The notes: generated from the letters alone by a model not told the origin. A stretch of 64,000 bases of DNA from Dromaius novaehollandiae (GCF_036370855.1 NC_088101.1:65409559-65473558); one strand, 5' to 3'; counted from the stretch's first letter, positions 1 through 14,045 are shown. A program made the numbers and translations.

Positions 1-1230
1 CTTGTATGTGTGTGACAAAGTGCTTTGCAGTCTACTGTGAGGTGATAAACTGATTATAATTTTAAAATTTGTAATAAAAGCCCTAAAAGTATTAGATGAG
101 ATCTGACCCACTTCTGTTCCTGTTCTATAAACTTGGAGTATTGTGAACATTAAAGAAGATTGAATGAGTATTAACTTTATGCCATGAATATGCTAATGAC
201 AGGACAGTTTCTATCATTTCCATGCCACATGATAGGAAAGCTCAAACAAGTTTAAATTAATTAAAAGGTTAAAAAGAAGATTAAAAGATTAAAAACAGGA
301 ATAATTTTAATGCCAGTGTACAGAAGGAGAGAAAATCAAAGAAGTCATATTTCACTCTTTAGTTATATTAAAAGCATGATTAGTAAAAATAAATCATAAA
401 TGTAATACAGTAGGACTGTATTAAGGATTTGACTAGAAATTGAGTGGCATACTAAACTGAAATAAATAAGTTGCTGCATTCAATATAAATAAAACATAGG
501 CATGATAAAAATAGGTAGATATTCTGATCTTGAACATAATCTTCAATAAAAGCATATTATGAATTAGTGGGCACATTCCTAATGGACTTCTTCAGGAATA
601 AATATTATATGATATTGAAATGCTATTTAAAAATTTCATCAATGCTATAGAATGTTCATCAGTACACTAATATGTTCTGTGTATGACAAATAGCAGTTAT
701 GCAGAGAAATTCAAATCAAGTGATAATCTGAATCCTTTAAAACTAACACTGTTCTAATGCCAACAATTGTAAAGATAAATTCAAAGTCAGTCAAACAAGT
801 TCTAACTTGTACGTTGTAAGGGATTGTAAATTAGAAAATGAGTACATTGAGAAGGACTGAGGGGCATAGTGGACAACGCAGCACGAACCTCGTATGCTAA
901 GGTATCAAAAAGGCCTAGATCTATAAAAACAGATAAATGAGGTAAGAGAAATGTAGAAATTAAATTGTTAGAGTGATGAAGGGATGCATCATCCAAGTCC
1001 AATAAATACATTTCAGAAAAGACATTAAAATTGTGCAACCAAGATACATGTAAACTATATAGAAAATTGAAAATTCCTGATATTGAGATTGATCAGCAAC
1101 TCGGATTGCCAAGAAATCTGAGAAATAATAAACTGCATTGTATTAAGTACCCAGTCTAGAAATAAAAGACAGGCAAGGTATGGTTAGACCTGTTGGGAAA
1201 ATTTTTACTTGAAAGCTTTATAAAGAAAAG
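1..1230. other. AT-rich sequence, no feature seen
   Basis: The short open frames here are low-complexity or hydrophobic and look like chance. No repeat family, RNA gene or coding domain was recognised. Confidence 0.6.
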
Positions 1231-2660
1231 ATCATAGTATCATAGGATAATTTAGTTTAGGCGGGACCTTTGGAAGTCTCTAGTCCAATCACTCGTTCAA
1301 AACAGAGTCAGCTGTTACTCAGGGTTTGATCAAGCTGGGTCCTGAAAAACTCCGAGGACGGAGACTGCACAGCCTCTCTGGGCAGCCTGTTCCAGTTCTT
1401 GACTGTCCTCTTGGAGCAAATGTTTATCCTTATATCTATGTGGATCCTCTCTTGTTTCAGCTTATGCCTGTTGTCTGTCATCCTCCCATAATGCACCATT
1501 GTGAAGAGCCTGGCTGTGTTGTCTAGGTGACCTTCCTGTAGCTAGTGGTGTGGCTGCTGCTAGGTCACCCCAAAGCTGTCTCTTCTCCAGGCTGAATGAG
1601 GGCAGCTCCTTCAGCCTCTCCTCACAAGGCAAGCGCTCCAGGCTTGTTACTGGATCACCTGTTGGACTTCTGCTGAACTTGCTGCAGTTTATCAGCGTGT
1701 CTTGTATTGGGAGGCCCAGATGCGACATGTGACCTCTCAAGTGTTGACGAGAGAGGGATAATCACTGAATTTCCCGGCTGTTGTCCTGTTAGTGCTTCTG
1801 CCAGGGCACACTGCTGAGTCATGCCCAGCTTGCCACCGCAGCACCCCAGGCCCATCTCAGCAGAACTGCTCCCCAGTCACCCAGGCCCCAGCCTGGGTCG
1901 TTGCAGGGGGTTCTTCCTTCCCAGGTGCAGGACTTGGCATTTGTGTTCATAGAATTTTGTAAGGTTCCTGCAGGCCCATTCCTCTAGCCTGTCCAGGTCT
2001 CTCTGGATGGCCAGCCCAAGCATATCTTCTGCTCTCTGCAGTTTGGTGTTACCTGCAAACTTGATGAGCAAGCTTCATCACCTCTTCTAAGTCATCGACA
2101 AAGACATTAAACAGAACAGGTCCCAGGACATACCCCTGCATTACTTCCTTGCATTACTGCATCACTGGCTTCCAGGTAGAGAATGACCCATTAAACACTA
2201 CCCTCTGAACATGATCATCCAATCAGTTTTTTACCAGTCTGGCTGTCCATACATCCAGACTGTAATGTCCTAACTGGACACAAGACTATTTTGGAAGACA
2301 GTATTCAAACTTTGTTAAAACAGAGGTAAATGACATCCACTGCTCTACCATCATCCACAAATGCAGCCATTTTATTGTAGAAGGCAATCAGGTTAGTCAG
2401 GCATGATTTTCCTGGGTAGATCCATGCTGACTGTTCCCAGTCACCTATTTCTCTTTCATGTACCAGAAATGTGCTCCAGGAGCACATTTCCTGGGGACTG
2501 AAGAGAGGCTGACTGATGTGTAGTTCTCCAGGCTGACCTTTTGGTCTTTTTTGAAGATGAGTGTAACATCTGCCTTTTTCCATTTGTCAAGGATGTCCCC
2601 TGATCTCCAAGACCTTTCAAATAGGACAAAGAGTGGATTTCTGAAAATATCCATTTATGT
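1231..2660 (-). mobile_element. CR1 LINE, 5'-truncated, minus strand
   Basis: This is the 3' part of a CR1 non-LTR retrotransposon. The minus strand still encodes recognisable pieces of CR1 reverse transcriptase in several frames. One stretch at 2570-2654 contains FERSWRSGD and DVTLIFKK, one near 2330-2420 contains GKSCLTNLIAFYNKMAAF, and one near 1900-2060 contains RDLDRLEEWACRNLTKFY. Conservation then continues into the 3' untranslated part (the CR1-type stretch around 1360-1400). The 3' terminus at 1231-1250 shows the degenerate ATTCTATG-type repeat of CR1 tails. Frameshifts and stops separate the pieces, so it is a dead copy. The 5' end simply stops near 2660, the usual 5' truncation. Assignment rests on remembered CR1 structure. 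Confidence 0.9.
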
Positions 2661-4034
2661 TGGAAAGTGACTCTAGTGTATGCTTCCTTCACTTTAGGGA
2701 TTCATATTCTTTATGCTTCTCAGCCTTGCTGCTTCATCATATTGTTGAGGACACTAGATTTGTAGGTTTTAGTCTTCTCGATTACACAATAAAAGAGCAG
2801 GCTGCTGAAATCCCGGGCTTAAAGGACCTTTTTCTATTGGGAATTTAACCAGATAAGATGCTTCTAGATCAAGGCTTCAGGGTTTCTGGTTTTCCAGGGT
2901 CATTTGCTATATTGACAGAGAACACTGCCAGCATTAGGCCAAGCTTGATGCAACATGTAGCATACAATAAACTCTTAGAAATAGATGCAAATAAATCTAA
3001 TAACATAAGATGGCTGTATATTGAATATATATGATTTTAAACAAAACTATGATTTCTTTTAAGCTTTTAAAAATTATTTCCCATAAAATTCTGAATTTAT
3101 TGTAAGGAATTTGTAGTAAATTCAAATTCTGAGTTTGCTCTCTATATTTTGTATTTCATTTAATACATCTTATGTACATCTAATCGACATTCATCTCTTT
3201 TTTTCACCAGCTATTGGCATAATGTAGCCAGTTCTAAAACTTTCCCAACAGTTTGTGCCAGAAGCACTGCTTGGTCAGCCTTAGGCAGTAGTTATTCATA
3301 GCCAAGATAATTCATCTCGCCCACTTCACGATACGTACATCATATGCTTAGTCTCCTACCCTGAGGCCATGATAGCCAATTCAACTGAGAATTTAAATTT
3401 CCTTGCATGAAAGAGCTGACAATCGAAGTCTAGTTCTCCTCATTTGTTTTCCTTCATCTGTAATTATTATTGCCCAGAGAGCTGTAATTTGATCACAATG
3501 AATTGCATCTAAATCTAATACTGTATATCAGGCTTTCCCCATAATTTCAGCATTTCTTGTCCACATTAATATTTCAGAAATGGGCTACTAAATGGGATAC
3601 AGGAAAACCAAACTTTGCCAGGAGCAAACTGCAGAAAATGCTTGATAATAGACAAAGAAAGAATTTGGATAGTCATCTCTAGTAAATCCAAGTGCATAAG
3701 CAGAAGCTAGACATACTCTGACCACTCTGACCACCGAACGTAAAGGAAAACATACATTCCACAACCATCATTACAGTCAGTGAACACTGACCTTCTGCTA
3801 CAGCTTGAGCCTTGTTCTGAGGGGTAAGATTTTCAGTTTCAGAAACTGCCAGAAAATCCTTATACCAATGGAGTTGAAAGTTTATGTTATTTTGAGGAGG
3901 ACCAAAGTTACAGACTCTGCAATAATCACCCCAACTTTGCTAGTTGTTGAAGACACAGCCAGTGATGGTACTCAGCATGAATTTCCTTTGAAATGACTAT
4001 TAATGCTTGATTGATTGTTTTGGCCCCCCTCTTG
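2661..4034. other. AT-rich sequence, no feature seen
   Basis: Unique-looking sequence between two oppositely oriented CR1 copies. No domain or RNA gene was recognised. Confidence 0.5.
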
Positions 4035-4495
4035 AAGGGAGACATTGAAAAATTGAAAAGGGTCTAACAGAGATGATTAGCATCCACCAAGATGATTAGA
4101 CAGTTGAAGATCATGACATATGAAGAAAGGCTGAGGGAACTGGGTTTATTCAGCCTAGGGAAGAGAAGACGCATAGGGAAAACAATCATAGCTTTCCATT
4201 ACTTAAAAGGGAATTACAGAGAAGATGGAGATACTCTTTACATCGCTGTATGGTGACAGGACAAGAAGCAATGGGCACAGGTTGCTTCAGGGGTAATTCT
4301 ACTTGTATACAAGAAAAAAAATTCTTCACCATGAAAACAAATAAACACTGGAACATTTTGCCCAGAGAAGAGGTAGAATCTCCCTCACTGGAAATATTCA
4401 AGACTCAGTTTGGCAGGGCCCTGCATAACCTCATCTAAGACCAGATGATGTCTAAAGGTTCCTTCCAACCTATACTTTTCTATGATACTATGACT
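4035..4495 (+). mobile_element. CR1 LINE 3' end, plus strand
   Basis: About 460 bp of the CR1 3' end. In order it carries the segment with GAAAGGCTGAGGGAACTGGG (4125-4144), the segment with TTCTTCACCATGAAAACA (4322-4339), the segment with CCCTCACTGGAAATATTCAA (4382-4401), and the terminal stretch CCTTCCAACCTATACTTTTC (4462-4481). It ends in TATGATACTATGACT, the degenerate octamer tail. Only the very end of the reverse transcriptase frame could be present, and no open frame survives. Confidence 0.9.
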
Positions 4496-5317
4496 GTTCG
4501 TGAGAAAGAGTGGTTTTGGCATCGCTGTGTAAACATGAAACAGCTCTGAAAGATTTTGTAGATTGATGTAGTGTTTCCTTTAGATTTTTTGTTGCTCCCC
4601 AAAGTGTCATTAAAAATTCATCTTCACATAACTATGACGTTTAAATCATAGCAAGAATAATTTGAGCTGTGGGGAGGTAAGGGTTGGGACTTACTGAGCT
4701 GGTATACAAGGAAATGTGAAATCTTGGTTAAATTTAAAGAACATATTGCAAAGTTGTACTGGACAGCTACCACATTTCTGTATGGGATGTTGTTTCACAC
4801 CTCTTAGTGTTATAGATCCAAACATTATATAAGGGGAAATGAGAACTGCTTTTTGAACAGAAATAGAAAAAATAGGGCTTGAGTGGAGCATAAGAAAAAG
4901 AAAAAAATGTCTCTTCTGTTTACAATTTATCTAAGGATTTTTCCCCAAGCTAGAGAACTCTTTGGCAGTAGAATACATCATCTAGGAACAATCTGTCTTG
5001 GACCCTAATCCCTTTTGCCCTCTCTAATGACAGGAAAGAGCTGACATAGCTGATTAAGCTACAGGTGAAGATTTTACAGGTGCAGATGAAGATTTTCTAT
5101 TTCTGCAGCTTTAATGGACACTAGAATTGTTGTTTCAGGAGTTATAAATATCACATAATTTGAAGATCTACTAAGAAGGAGAGGTTCAAATGGGTAGCAA
5201 GAACAGAAATAAATTCTGTGGTCCTGATTCTCTCATTCAGCAATGGAGGAAAAGAAATGTTTTTTCTTTTTGTGAAGGATGGCTGGTTTCAACAAATGGG
5301 ACAATTTGGACTTACAT
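4496..5317. other. No feature seen
   Basis: Unique-looking AT-rich sequence; no open frame or repeat recognised. Confidence 0.5.
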
Positions 5318-5394
5318 GACCCAGAAATATTGATCATAAGGGCCCCTTTGGCTTTGACCCGGAAATTTTGATCTTAAGAGGTCCTTTTGGCTTT
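5318..5394. repeat. Two-copy tandem duplication, ~38 bp unit
   Basis: Copies at 5318-5355 and 5356-5394 both begin GACCC-GAAAT and end in TTTGGCTTT. They differ at a handful of positions and by one base in length. It is a simple local duplication with no coding potential seen. Confidence 0.8.
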
Positions 5395-8300
5395 CATCCT
5401 CCTACAGCATGTTACTCAGAAGAGAACAGCTTGAAATATGATCAGTTTCCAACATGTGAAAAGTATGGATAAACAACTTTGGTATTAGTATATTGCTTTG
5501 TTTTTATGTTGTTGATAGCTTTCTTTGTTTTCTGCTGCCTTGGGAGTAGTTAATTCATGTAAATTTTTACAGACCAAAAGAAGAAATTAAAACCCCTCCT
5601 AAAAGTTAAAGCAGGAAACAGAAGCAAGCCTAGATTCATTAGACATAACTTCAACCATCAGAAAATTAGGTTTCTAGTCTAAAAATCTTCATGTAAGTTT
5701 CTATGTTGCTGTTTATAATGATTCCTCTGGAACAATAGAACATGGCAAAGCTAAAAAGAGAAATTGAAGTGTGAGGAGGTATTGCTAGTGTTGAAATATT
5801 GCCATAATTTTAGTTCTATTGCTCAATTTAGTATTTAATATCTTTCAGAGTAATTTTTAAAAAGGTATTTCTCAAAGGCAACTTTTGAAAGCAATTTTGA
5901 ACATTTTCGGTTTTGAGAATCCAGTTTCAGATGACTTGCAGGAAACCTGAATTTCAGTGATCTGGTGATTAATACTCCCTGAAAACCTTGGTCCCATTTG
6001 TCTCAGTCAGCTTTAAAAACTAAAGAACTCAGAGTCATATTTTAAAGGCATTTAAGCATGAATAGGTATCTGGTTGGATTTTCAGAGGGAGTCAAATGCC
6101 TAGGCACTTCTAAAAGTTCCCATAAGTCCTTTCTGCATCTAAATACTTGCTTGTAGAAATCAGTCTTCTGGAATCAGCAGCAAATTTTGAAAACAATACG
6201 TATATTTATGGTGTATCCTCATGTGTCTGTACCCACCCATTCTGTATACCCGGAGTAATGGCATTTATGCTTCTACTTTATAGGCTAGCTGTTGAAAAAA
6301 CAAAAAACAAAACAAACTGTGACTGGAATTATGCATCCAACTTCAAGAATCTGCAAGGAAAAGGATTTGGTTTGGTCAGTTTTTCAGCATGTGGTAATTT
6401 CTGCAACAGTAAATGTTTGCCTATATTCTTTTAGCACAAATAATGTGATTATGTTAATTAGTTACACGGTCACAGAGAGCGCCTTCCATGTTGTGTTACA
6501 ATTTGTCTCTTACTTGTAATGTTCAAAAGGTTAACTTCTGAAGACTTGTCATGGATACAGTAGCTACTTCTCTGAAAACGTAGAATAAACTTAACCAATT
6601 ACAGCAATGTCCTTACCTTCTCTGAAAATCAGTCTGTTAAACCTATGAGGAATGTTTAAAATAAATGACTAGTGGGACATCAGCTTCAAGGAGAAGGGGT
6701 TTTCACTAATAAATGAAACATGATGAATATATTAGGAGATTTGAGTAACTTGAACTTGGGGCTAACATAATTAAGTATCTGTAATTAGGCTCTATATAAG
6801 TTTTGCTCACCCAGGGATATCCATGTTCAGAGGATCATTAACAAGTTTTGTTAATGCTTCTGTGGTTAATTCCTTTAACAGAGCAGCTTTTCTTTACTGA
6901 ACCATTGTCAACTGAGGTACGAAGGCACACAGGGAGATACCAGAGCTCAAACTTGGTAAACAAGAGAGGGATCATAAATAATTCAAACTGTAAACTTTTC
7001 AAACTAAACTTTTTTATACTATCACTCTCAAAATTCTTACCTTTATGATAAGGATCTGCTAAGATCATCAGTTTTGTATTTTGTACAGAACACTATTTCT
7101 TAAATTGTGCAACAGAGCAAAATTTTTTTTAATAATGCATCAGTGATAAAAAAACACACAAAACTGTGAGTACTATAGACAGTTTAAAGTTTCATGACTG
7201 CATTGACTTCAGTGGAGCCATGCTGATTTATGCCAACTGGGGATCTGCCCCTTATGCTTAATATATGCTTTTAAAAATACTGTATTATTTCCTGCACTGG
7301 AAAAACAATAGATATATTTGATATTATTTAGATTTTCACCTTACATTTTTTTCACAAGAGAGTTTGAGTCTCAGACAGCACATAAGAAACCTTGGCACAC
7401 ATTAATATAGGGCCTAAAGTTAGAAAGCTAGGGAGATTTTACCCTCTCTCTTTGGCTCCCAAGAAAGCTTTTAAGCTTCAAAAAGAAGACATACTAAACA
7501 GATATAAAAAAGAAAAAAATGCTTTAAAAACAATTGCTTTTGTTTATAAACATTGGGGAGTTTTGATACCAAGGAGGTACTAAGAAGTAATGAGAGCAGG
7601 ACCCAAACAAAAGTCCCTTGAACAGTAGTAGAAAACTGTGAGATGCATTGAAAGACAGACTTGGAGAAAATTAATAAAGCAAAAACAATTAAAGGCAATA
7701 AATGAAAAACCTTCAATTTGTTGTTATTTCTTAGCTTAAGTCTTTTATAGTTATATATTTTCCCACAATTAGGAAGAAAGTAAACATGAAATCTGAAAGT
7801 GGGTTCTATCCTGTAATCACATGCTTCATAATTCCCCACATACAGAGAGAGGAGTATCCACCTTGTAAAGCAGCCTAGCAACAGGGGTGCTTACCTTTTG
7901 TGCAAGGATAGTGCTGCCACAATAGGGAGCTTCAGTTACAAGGTTAACCCTGGAATTCATTTTGAAAACAGAAATATACAAACACTGAGAAAGAAACTGT
8001 CATTAAAAATTACTCATTTCCCTTAAACTGACATCTGTCGCTTTGAATGGTGAGAATTTTATTTTATGCAAGTAAAAATAGCCAGGTATCCAACACAGAG
8101 GCTTGTCAGATGCATCTTGTGATCTGCTGCATCATGGGAATGCTGAGAGCAAAGTTAGCCCCAGTCACAGTTAAAGGTTTTCTGAAGATTGCTATAACTT
8201 GTCTTTTTCTGCAATGGCTTCCTGAAGCACTTCACAATATCTGGGACATACAGATTCCCCCCCTCCACCGTGTCTCTTTCTAGCGTTGTCTCAGCCCAGA

Positions 8301-11300
8301 GCATTACCAACATCTTCGAGAATGATCACAGTTGTCCTCTATGGACCTCTAATGGTCCTCTATGCCAAGGGTTATTTTTCAGGATCTTTTGCACCATAAT
8401 GTGTCGCTGCACATCTGTGAATGCTGACTGATGAAACGGGAGTATTCTGCAAGGCTTATGTTTTCATTTATATTTGAACAGTTTTGAAGCCCTGTGTTGT
8501 TTTTCCTGTTATTATGCATAGTGTATATCCTGCCTTGTGGAATAATTTCAAAAGCACAGATGTGGCCAAATGATTAACCAGATTTTAATAATCTGGCATC
8601 AAATATGTTTCTGTTAAGGTTAGTGTGGTGATACGATGTACTACATACTGCAATAAGCTACAGCATTTAAATAGTGCAGTAAAAATGATTCCTTCCGTCT
8701 GAAAAAAAGGTCAGGAATGAGGAATAGACTTTGGCATCAAGGTGACTTGAGTGATTGTTAATCTTTGCGGTTTAGTATCAACAGCACTTTTGCTTAATAA
8801 CACAGCTAGCAATTAAATAATCAGCAAATCCTGCAACAGCTGAGAGAGCAGTTCCGTTCCATATAAGGATATGTAGTTCACCAATTCTTTTACTCTGCTT
8901 TCTCACCAGTTTACCATTCTTACCACCTTACTAGGTAGAATTAATTCCATTCTAATAATCTTCAAGCAGCCCAAAGTACAAAAAGTGATTTCTAGAGAAG
9001 TGGTTCATGATAGGTAAATTTTTGTAAGAGATGACATGACTTTCAACATCACAATGCTGGATCCAAAATAATAATGGTTCCAAAAAAATCTGAAAAGGAA
9101 GACCTTACCTCTGACATCATTTTTTTTGTCTTAATTACCTGCATAACTCTAATAAATAGAGAAAGTCCTAATGTACCCTAGTGAAAGTGAAAGCAGCATT
9201 AAATCAGGAACTTAAGTTACACTATCTTTGCAATGAAGGAAGGCAAAGATAGGTATCTCCTAACTCAGACTGGGTTGTAATGTGCAAACTAGACATAAAT
9301 GCTGATATCTTTTCAACCGTTTCCAATTTCTATTTGTTACCCTCATTACCTTTGCTAATAAGAACCACTGTGATGAAGATGAAAATATATCAGAAATTTT
9401 TAAACATTTCAGTTGAGCACCCCAAAGAAATTTTGTATTTATATCAAAAGGATGGGTGTTTAATCCTACTATTGCAACATCTTAGTGATTCGTGGATATA
9501 CCTGCTTTATTTTCTTGCTTTATAAAAGATCTTTAAATTGTGTAGATCTTTAAATCTCATGTCCTAAATGTGTAATTATCCACAAGTTTTGTGGAAACTG
9601 CATTTCATGATGAGATTTTCACCTGGCTATCCTCCATATATACAGAGAGCATTCTGATTATGCAAGTCATAAAAAGTCCAAAGACATGAATGATGTTCTG
9701 TTGATCTACCCCAGACCATGATCTCTTCCATCATCTGGGTGCTATTATGAGACAGAAATGTGTATCTAACTGAGTATATTTGATAACAGTAGCTGAAAAC
9801 TGAACCCTGAATCATCTGATGATCATGACATAACTGGACCTTAAAATATAATAGCATGGCTTTTGTAAAGAACAGTCATGTTTTACTCTTCTGCATGAGT
9901 GTTTTGAAAATTTGAATTCTCTTAACTACTATTTTGTTTACTGTCCTGGGAGAAACAAAATCCTATAACTAGCTAATAAACTATAACATATGCAACTAAA
10001 TAAGCTAAAACATCAGTAATCAATTTCTTTTCAGTAAAATGTAAGCTGTTTTCATCAAGAGACCCCAAATGTATATTTCTTCTTATGTAGTTTTGGGTTG
10101 AAGTATTATCAACAACTGTAGGTAATATAGAAGGCAGGGAAAACCTTTTTCAAAAACTCCAGCTCCCAGTTTGTCAAAGCATTTTTTTTTTCCAATCTGG
10201 TTAACTATGACAGAGGATTTTTTAAGAGATTGGGTCCACATAAGCTCATAGGATGTGATATATAGCAGCTTCTGTGCACACACGATCTGATGGCTTCCAC
10301 TTCTATTCAGAAGGTTTACAGCCCTAGAATCCAGAACTTCTATTGAAAACTCCATTTACAAGTTTAAATAGAAGGTTTATCTCATGTTAAGCCATGGATA
10401 ACACATATTGTTCTGTATTATGTTGTAAATATCCATTACAAATCATAACTAAAACCATGGAATATTATAGATTTTAATGCTAGTGCAACAACTAAAAATA
10501 TGACAAGTAATCAGGTTCAGCACATTCTAGGTACAGTGTATATGAGCTATTTGCATATAGTCTGAGTTTCTGATTATCTGACTGTCCTCATCTATCAGTT
10601 TTATTACATAGAGTTTTATATACAGACAAACATAGAATGCTGAATTAGCAAATATATTTAAATAAATTTCTGAAGGGCTGAACTTCGAAGTATTTAAAAT
10701 ACTGAAAATCTTTTTGTCAGAATAAATGAAGATATTTTAGATCTAATTTTATGTTGCAGTACGTAAACATTTTGATAGTCTTTTTGTTTGTTTGTTTGAC
10801 CCTTTGTTGTCCATACTGTAAGCTTATATTCTTTTTGTTGTGCTGGAAGACATGTAAGTTAGTATAGTTCCTTCTTAGCAATTATGAATTTATAGCTTTT
10901 TTCCTTAAGACATGATTTGTATATGTTAAGAAGATAAAAGGAAGATCTGTGATACTTTTCCACACTGTTATGTGTGCCTGCTATGCCTTATCTACTAGCT
11001 TGGCTCTCCAACACAGTAGATACAATCCTGTCATTTAAATAACTACAGCTTTCCCCACTGATTTTTTTGAGGCCAGCTGTTGTACGCTCTTTGTCCAGAA
11101 GGAGAAAAGATGAGCCATTCTGCTAAAGAAAAACTTTTGAAATTTCTTTCATCTCTTACTCAGTATGAAAGATAATATAGAATTTTGCTTTTAGTTTTAG
11201 TAATGTTTAACCACCTCTACATGAATACTTGAAAATTCATCTACATATGAAAAGAAACATAATTGTGTTAATCTCATCTCTTCCCCCCTCTTTTAAGGCT

Positions 11301-11828
11301 AGTTTATTCATGTTCCTAACTTGTCTTTCTGAACGCTGAATCCATTTTCATCTTCTCATTGGAATTCTTTCCTTAAAGCATTTTATTTGGTAGAATCAAC
11401 ATAAACTTGCAGATAAGGAATAAGGATCTGTTCTTACTTTTTCCTATGACCTCATTATCTTTAGGGCTTTAGGACTGAAACAGGCAATACCTTTATTAGT
11501 CCATGGAGGAAATTTCTATAATTGATATTCTTATGAGGTAACTTTTATTTGAATTGAGTTGTAATGAACACTTGCACCTGCTGTGCTTGGCATAGGAAGT
11601 GCTGGAAAGTATAGTTTATGCATTGACTTTAGGACAAAGGACAAATTTTCTTTCTTCCTCTACTGTATTTCACCATGGTCCAGGCAGAAGAAATAACAAG
11701 GACTATTCTACTAAAGTAAATGTTTAAATACTGCTTCATAAGTCCAAGAGAGTCCAGGATCCTGAAGAAAACAGCTGTAAGTGGCTAAATATCCACAGAT
11801 GTTTTGGGGTTTGCAGACAGAATCTCTC

Positions 11829-11832
<4 letters not shown>
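5395..11832. other. AT-rich sequence, no gene seen
   Basis: About 6.4 kb without a recognised repeat or gene. The longest open frame, 136 codons on the minus strand at 7471-7881, is hydrophobic and AT-driven with no domain, so it is taken as chance. A short TTTG repeat lies near 10783-10798. Confidence 0.5.

Positions 11833-11872
<40 letters not shown>
11833..11872 (+). repeat. Poly(A) tract, 40 A
   Basis: An uninterrupted run of 40 A followed by CAAAGCAAAAAGG. The length suggests a retroposon tail or an expanded homopolymer. The 120 bp upstream do not match any CR1 tail or gene I can recognise. Confidence 0.85.
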
Positions 11873-11873
<1 letters not shown>

Positions 11874-12169
11874 AAAGCAAAAAGGAAAGACCTGTATAAG
11901 AAATGCATACAATTTTCATGGGCCTTTGCCTAGTCTTCTGCATAAAGATGCAAGATTGTTAAAACTTCAAACACTGGTTACAAACTTATTTTTCACCTGT
12001 GAGGGACATGCTGTCTGTTTTTAAACTGATTAACATTCTTTAAAGAATATTCCCATTGTTCACTCCTTCTTAACTTAATAGTATTATTATTCAGCTAATA
12101 TCCTTTGTATATGTGCAGCTGTTTTGAAGTCAGAAACTGAAACAGCTTTATAGTGAAAGCTTTTGAATA

Positions 12170-12380
12170 TGTCAGTCTCTTTAGTTTATCAGAAAAGAGT
12201 ATTGACTGATGGCTTGGTTACAGTGTATTAAATACATTCTCCATTACTAGGAGTCACTCTCCTGTAAGTATTTCCAGACTGTTATCAAGTTATATCCTAA
12301 TCCTCTTTTGGATAAATGAAATAGACTGAGCTCATTTAGTTGTGCTAATCTTTAAGGAAGAAGTCTAAATTCATTTTAAA
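12170..12380 (-). mobile_element. Old CR1-like LINE fragment
   Basis: The segment around 12265-12355 (AGACTGTTATCAAGTTATAT, then AAATAGACTGAGCTCATTTA) resembles a degenerate 3'-region segment shared by ancient sauropsid CR1-type LINEs, read as reverse complement. Divergence is high and the boundaries are approximate. A search against a repeat library would settle the subfamily. Confidence 0.5.
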
Positions 12381-13489
12381 ACAGTAAGTAGTATTCATAT
12401 TTGTTAAAGAGCTTTGCACATTTTGTCTTTTCAGAAAAGATTATATAATTTAAGTACAAGAAAAATGTTATTCCAGCTTGGACAAAAAGGACACTGCCTT
12501 GTAATCACACTGACTTGTCAGTGATATCCCTATTTTAAATCATTTGTTATGTTTGAAAAGCTAAAATAATTAGAAATTTGTCTTCTGCTAAATGTTGATC
12601 ATGTCTCAAGTGATGACAGGTGAGATCTATGATCCAAGAAGTACATGTTATTTGTCATTTACAAAACCAAATTCAGCAAGCCACTAGAACTTTTTTAGAT
12701 AATTATTCTGGTGGAAATGTTTAAAAGAAAATACAGTCATGCCTTCCCTTGTTACTGAAACACGTTTCATTACTGAAAAAATTGCCTGCTCTTAAAAAAG
12801 TGCAGATTATCAACAAATGTCTATCTTTCCTATTATTTTCATTCTCCTTTCTTCCTAAAAGAGGAAATAAGGAATTTATTCCAGATTATTATTATACTAT
12901 TTCAACAGTACAGTTACACTTAAACATATATTTTTTTTTAATCATTTCTTCTTCCAAAGTACCATATAGAACAGACAAAAGAAACTCAGGTTTTGTAGTT
13001 TTATTTGCTTGTTTGCTTTTCCATGTCTAATCTTTATTCACACTCAGATTCTCAACAAAATTATGACAAATGCAGTCATTGCATCATATACATATTTGTC
13101 ATACTTTCAAGTTACTGCATTATTTCCATAAACCAAAAATAATAGGGTGGTACTCATTTCCAGACAAAAATACATAGGCTTCATCCTGTATATATGTATG
13201 GCTGGGGTTAATTATGAGCTGTCTTGCGCCTTTCAGAAACACTGGATATAGCCTATGACATATCTTTGGTCTACATTTAATTAAATCCATCTTTTGTCTC
13301 ATACAACTACATTAAATTCCATTAAAAATTAAAACTACAGTAAGAGTACCTTATGTGTGTCTTTTGAATAGTAGATTACACCAAAGCTGATAATTTATCT
13401 GCAAAATCTGTATAAAAACTTCAGTTAATTCTGCCATACAGAAAGTCACGTTGCAAGCAGAATTATGACAGCTCAGTGAAACTGTAGAG
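12381..13489. other. AT-rich sequence, no feature seen
   Basis: No recognisable gene, RNA or repeat. Confidence 0.45.
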
Positions 13490-14045
13490 CAGTAAGTGAT
13501 TTTGACAGTACTAATCCAGGCTTTAGTCTGTGTAGTGACCTGACAATGCAGGGTCTCAGGACCGGCCAGGGCTGGTTTTGGCCACCAGCCAGTTGTTCAA
13601 GCAAGCTGAGTGACTGCTGCCTCACCTGTTTCAGCTGCAGGTCTGTGAATGCCTCCTGCAGTAAAGTGTGACCAACCAAGGTCATCTCTCTGCAACCAAC
13701 GGGAGCTCTTTCTGTCCGTTGAGGCTGGGGAGACTCTTGTGCAACTTTTAAACCTTACCTGGGAACCAATGAGAAGGAAGCAGGCTCTGATAAGCGAATG
13801 TACAAAAATAAACCCAAGCAGATTTCAGAACTGAAGAGGAAGAAACCTCCCCCTTGAATATGCTCTTTCTCTTGGCAAAGACATTAGGATGCCAATGACT
13901 TGTCATAAACCCTCTCCCATTCACCTTGAGAAAGACTGAAGAATCAACATAAGGAACCAGAGGAGCATTGGAAAGGTGACCCTAACACCAGAGAACAGAT
14001 GTAAATACTAGGAAGTGGTTTTTGTATAAAAACTGTTTTATGAAC
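13490..14045 (+). repeat. Unclassified interspersed repeat, copy A
   Basis: About 550 bp that aligns by eye, in reverse complement, with 42478-42990. Shared blocks include a GGCCACCAGCCA core (13580-13591), the block with ACCTTACCTGGGAACCA (13752-13768), AAACCCAAGCAG (13811-13822), AGGATGCCAATGACTTG (13887-13903) and ATACTAGGAAGTGG (14007-14020). The best blocks are roughly 80 percent identical. No open frame is shared. A weak AATAAA lies at 13807-13812. The family is not recognised; it could be an old LTR or a DNA element. Confidence 0.7.

Noticed and set aside
7471..7881. 136-codon hydrophobic open frame, minus strand
   Set aside because: AT-driven hydrophobic composition without a recognisable family or splice context.
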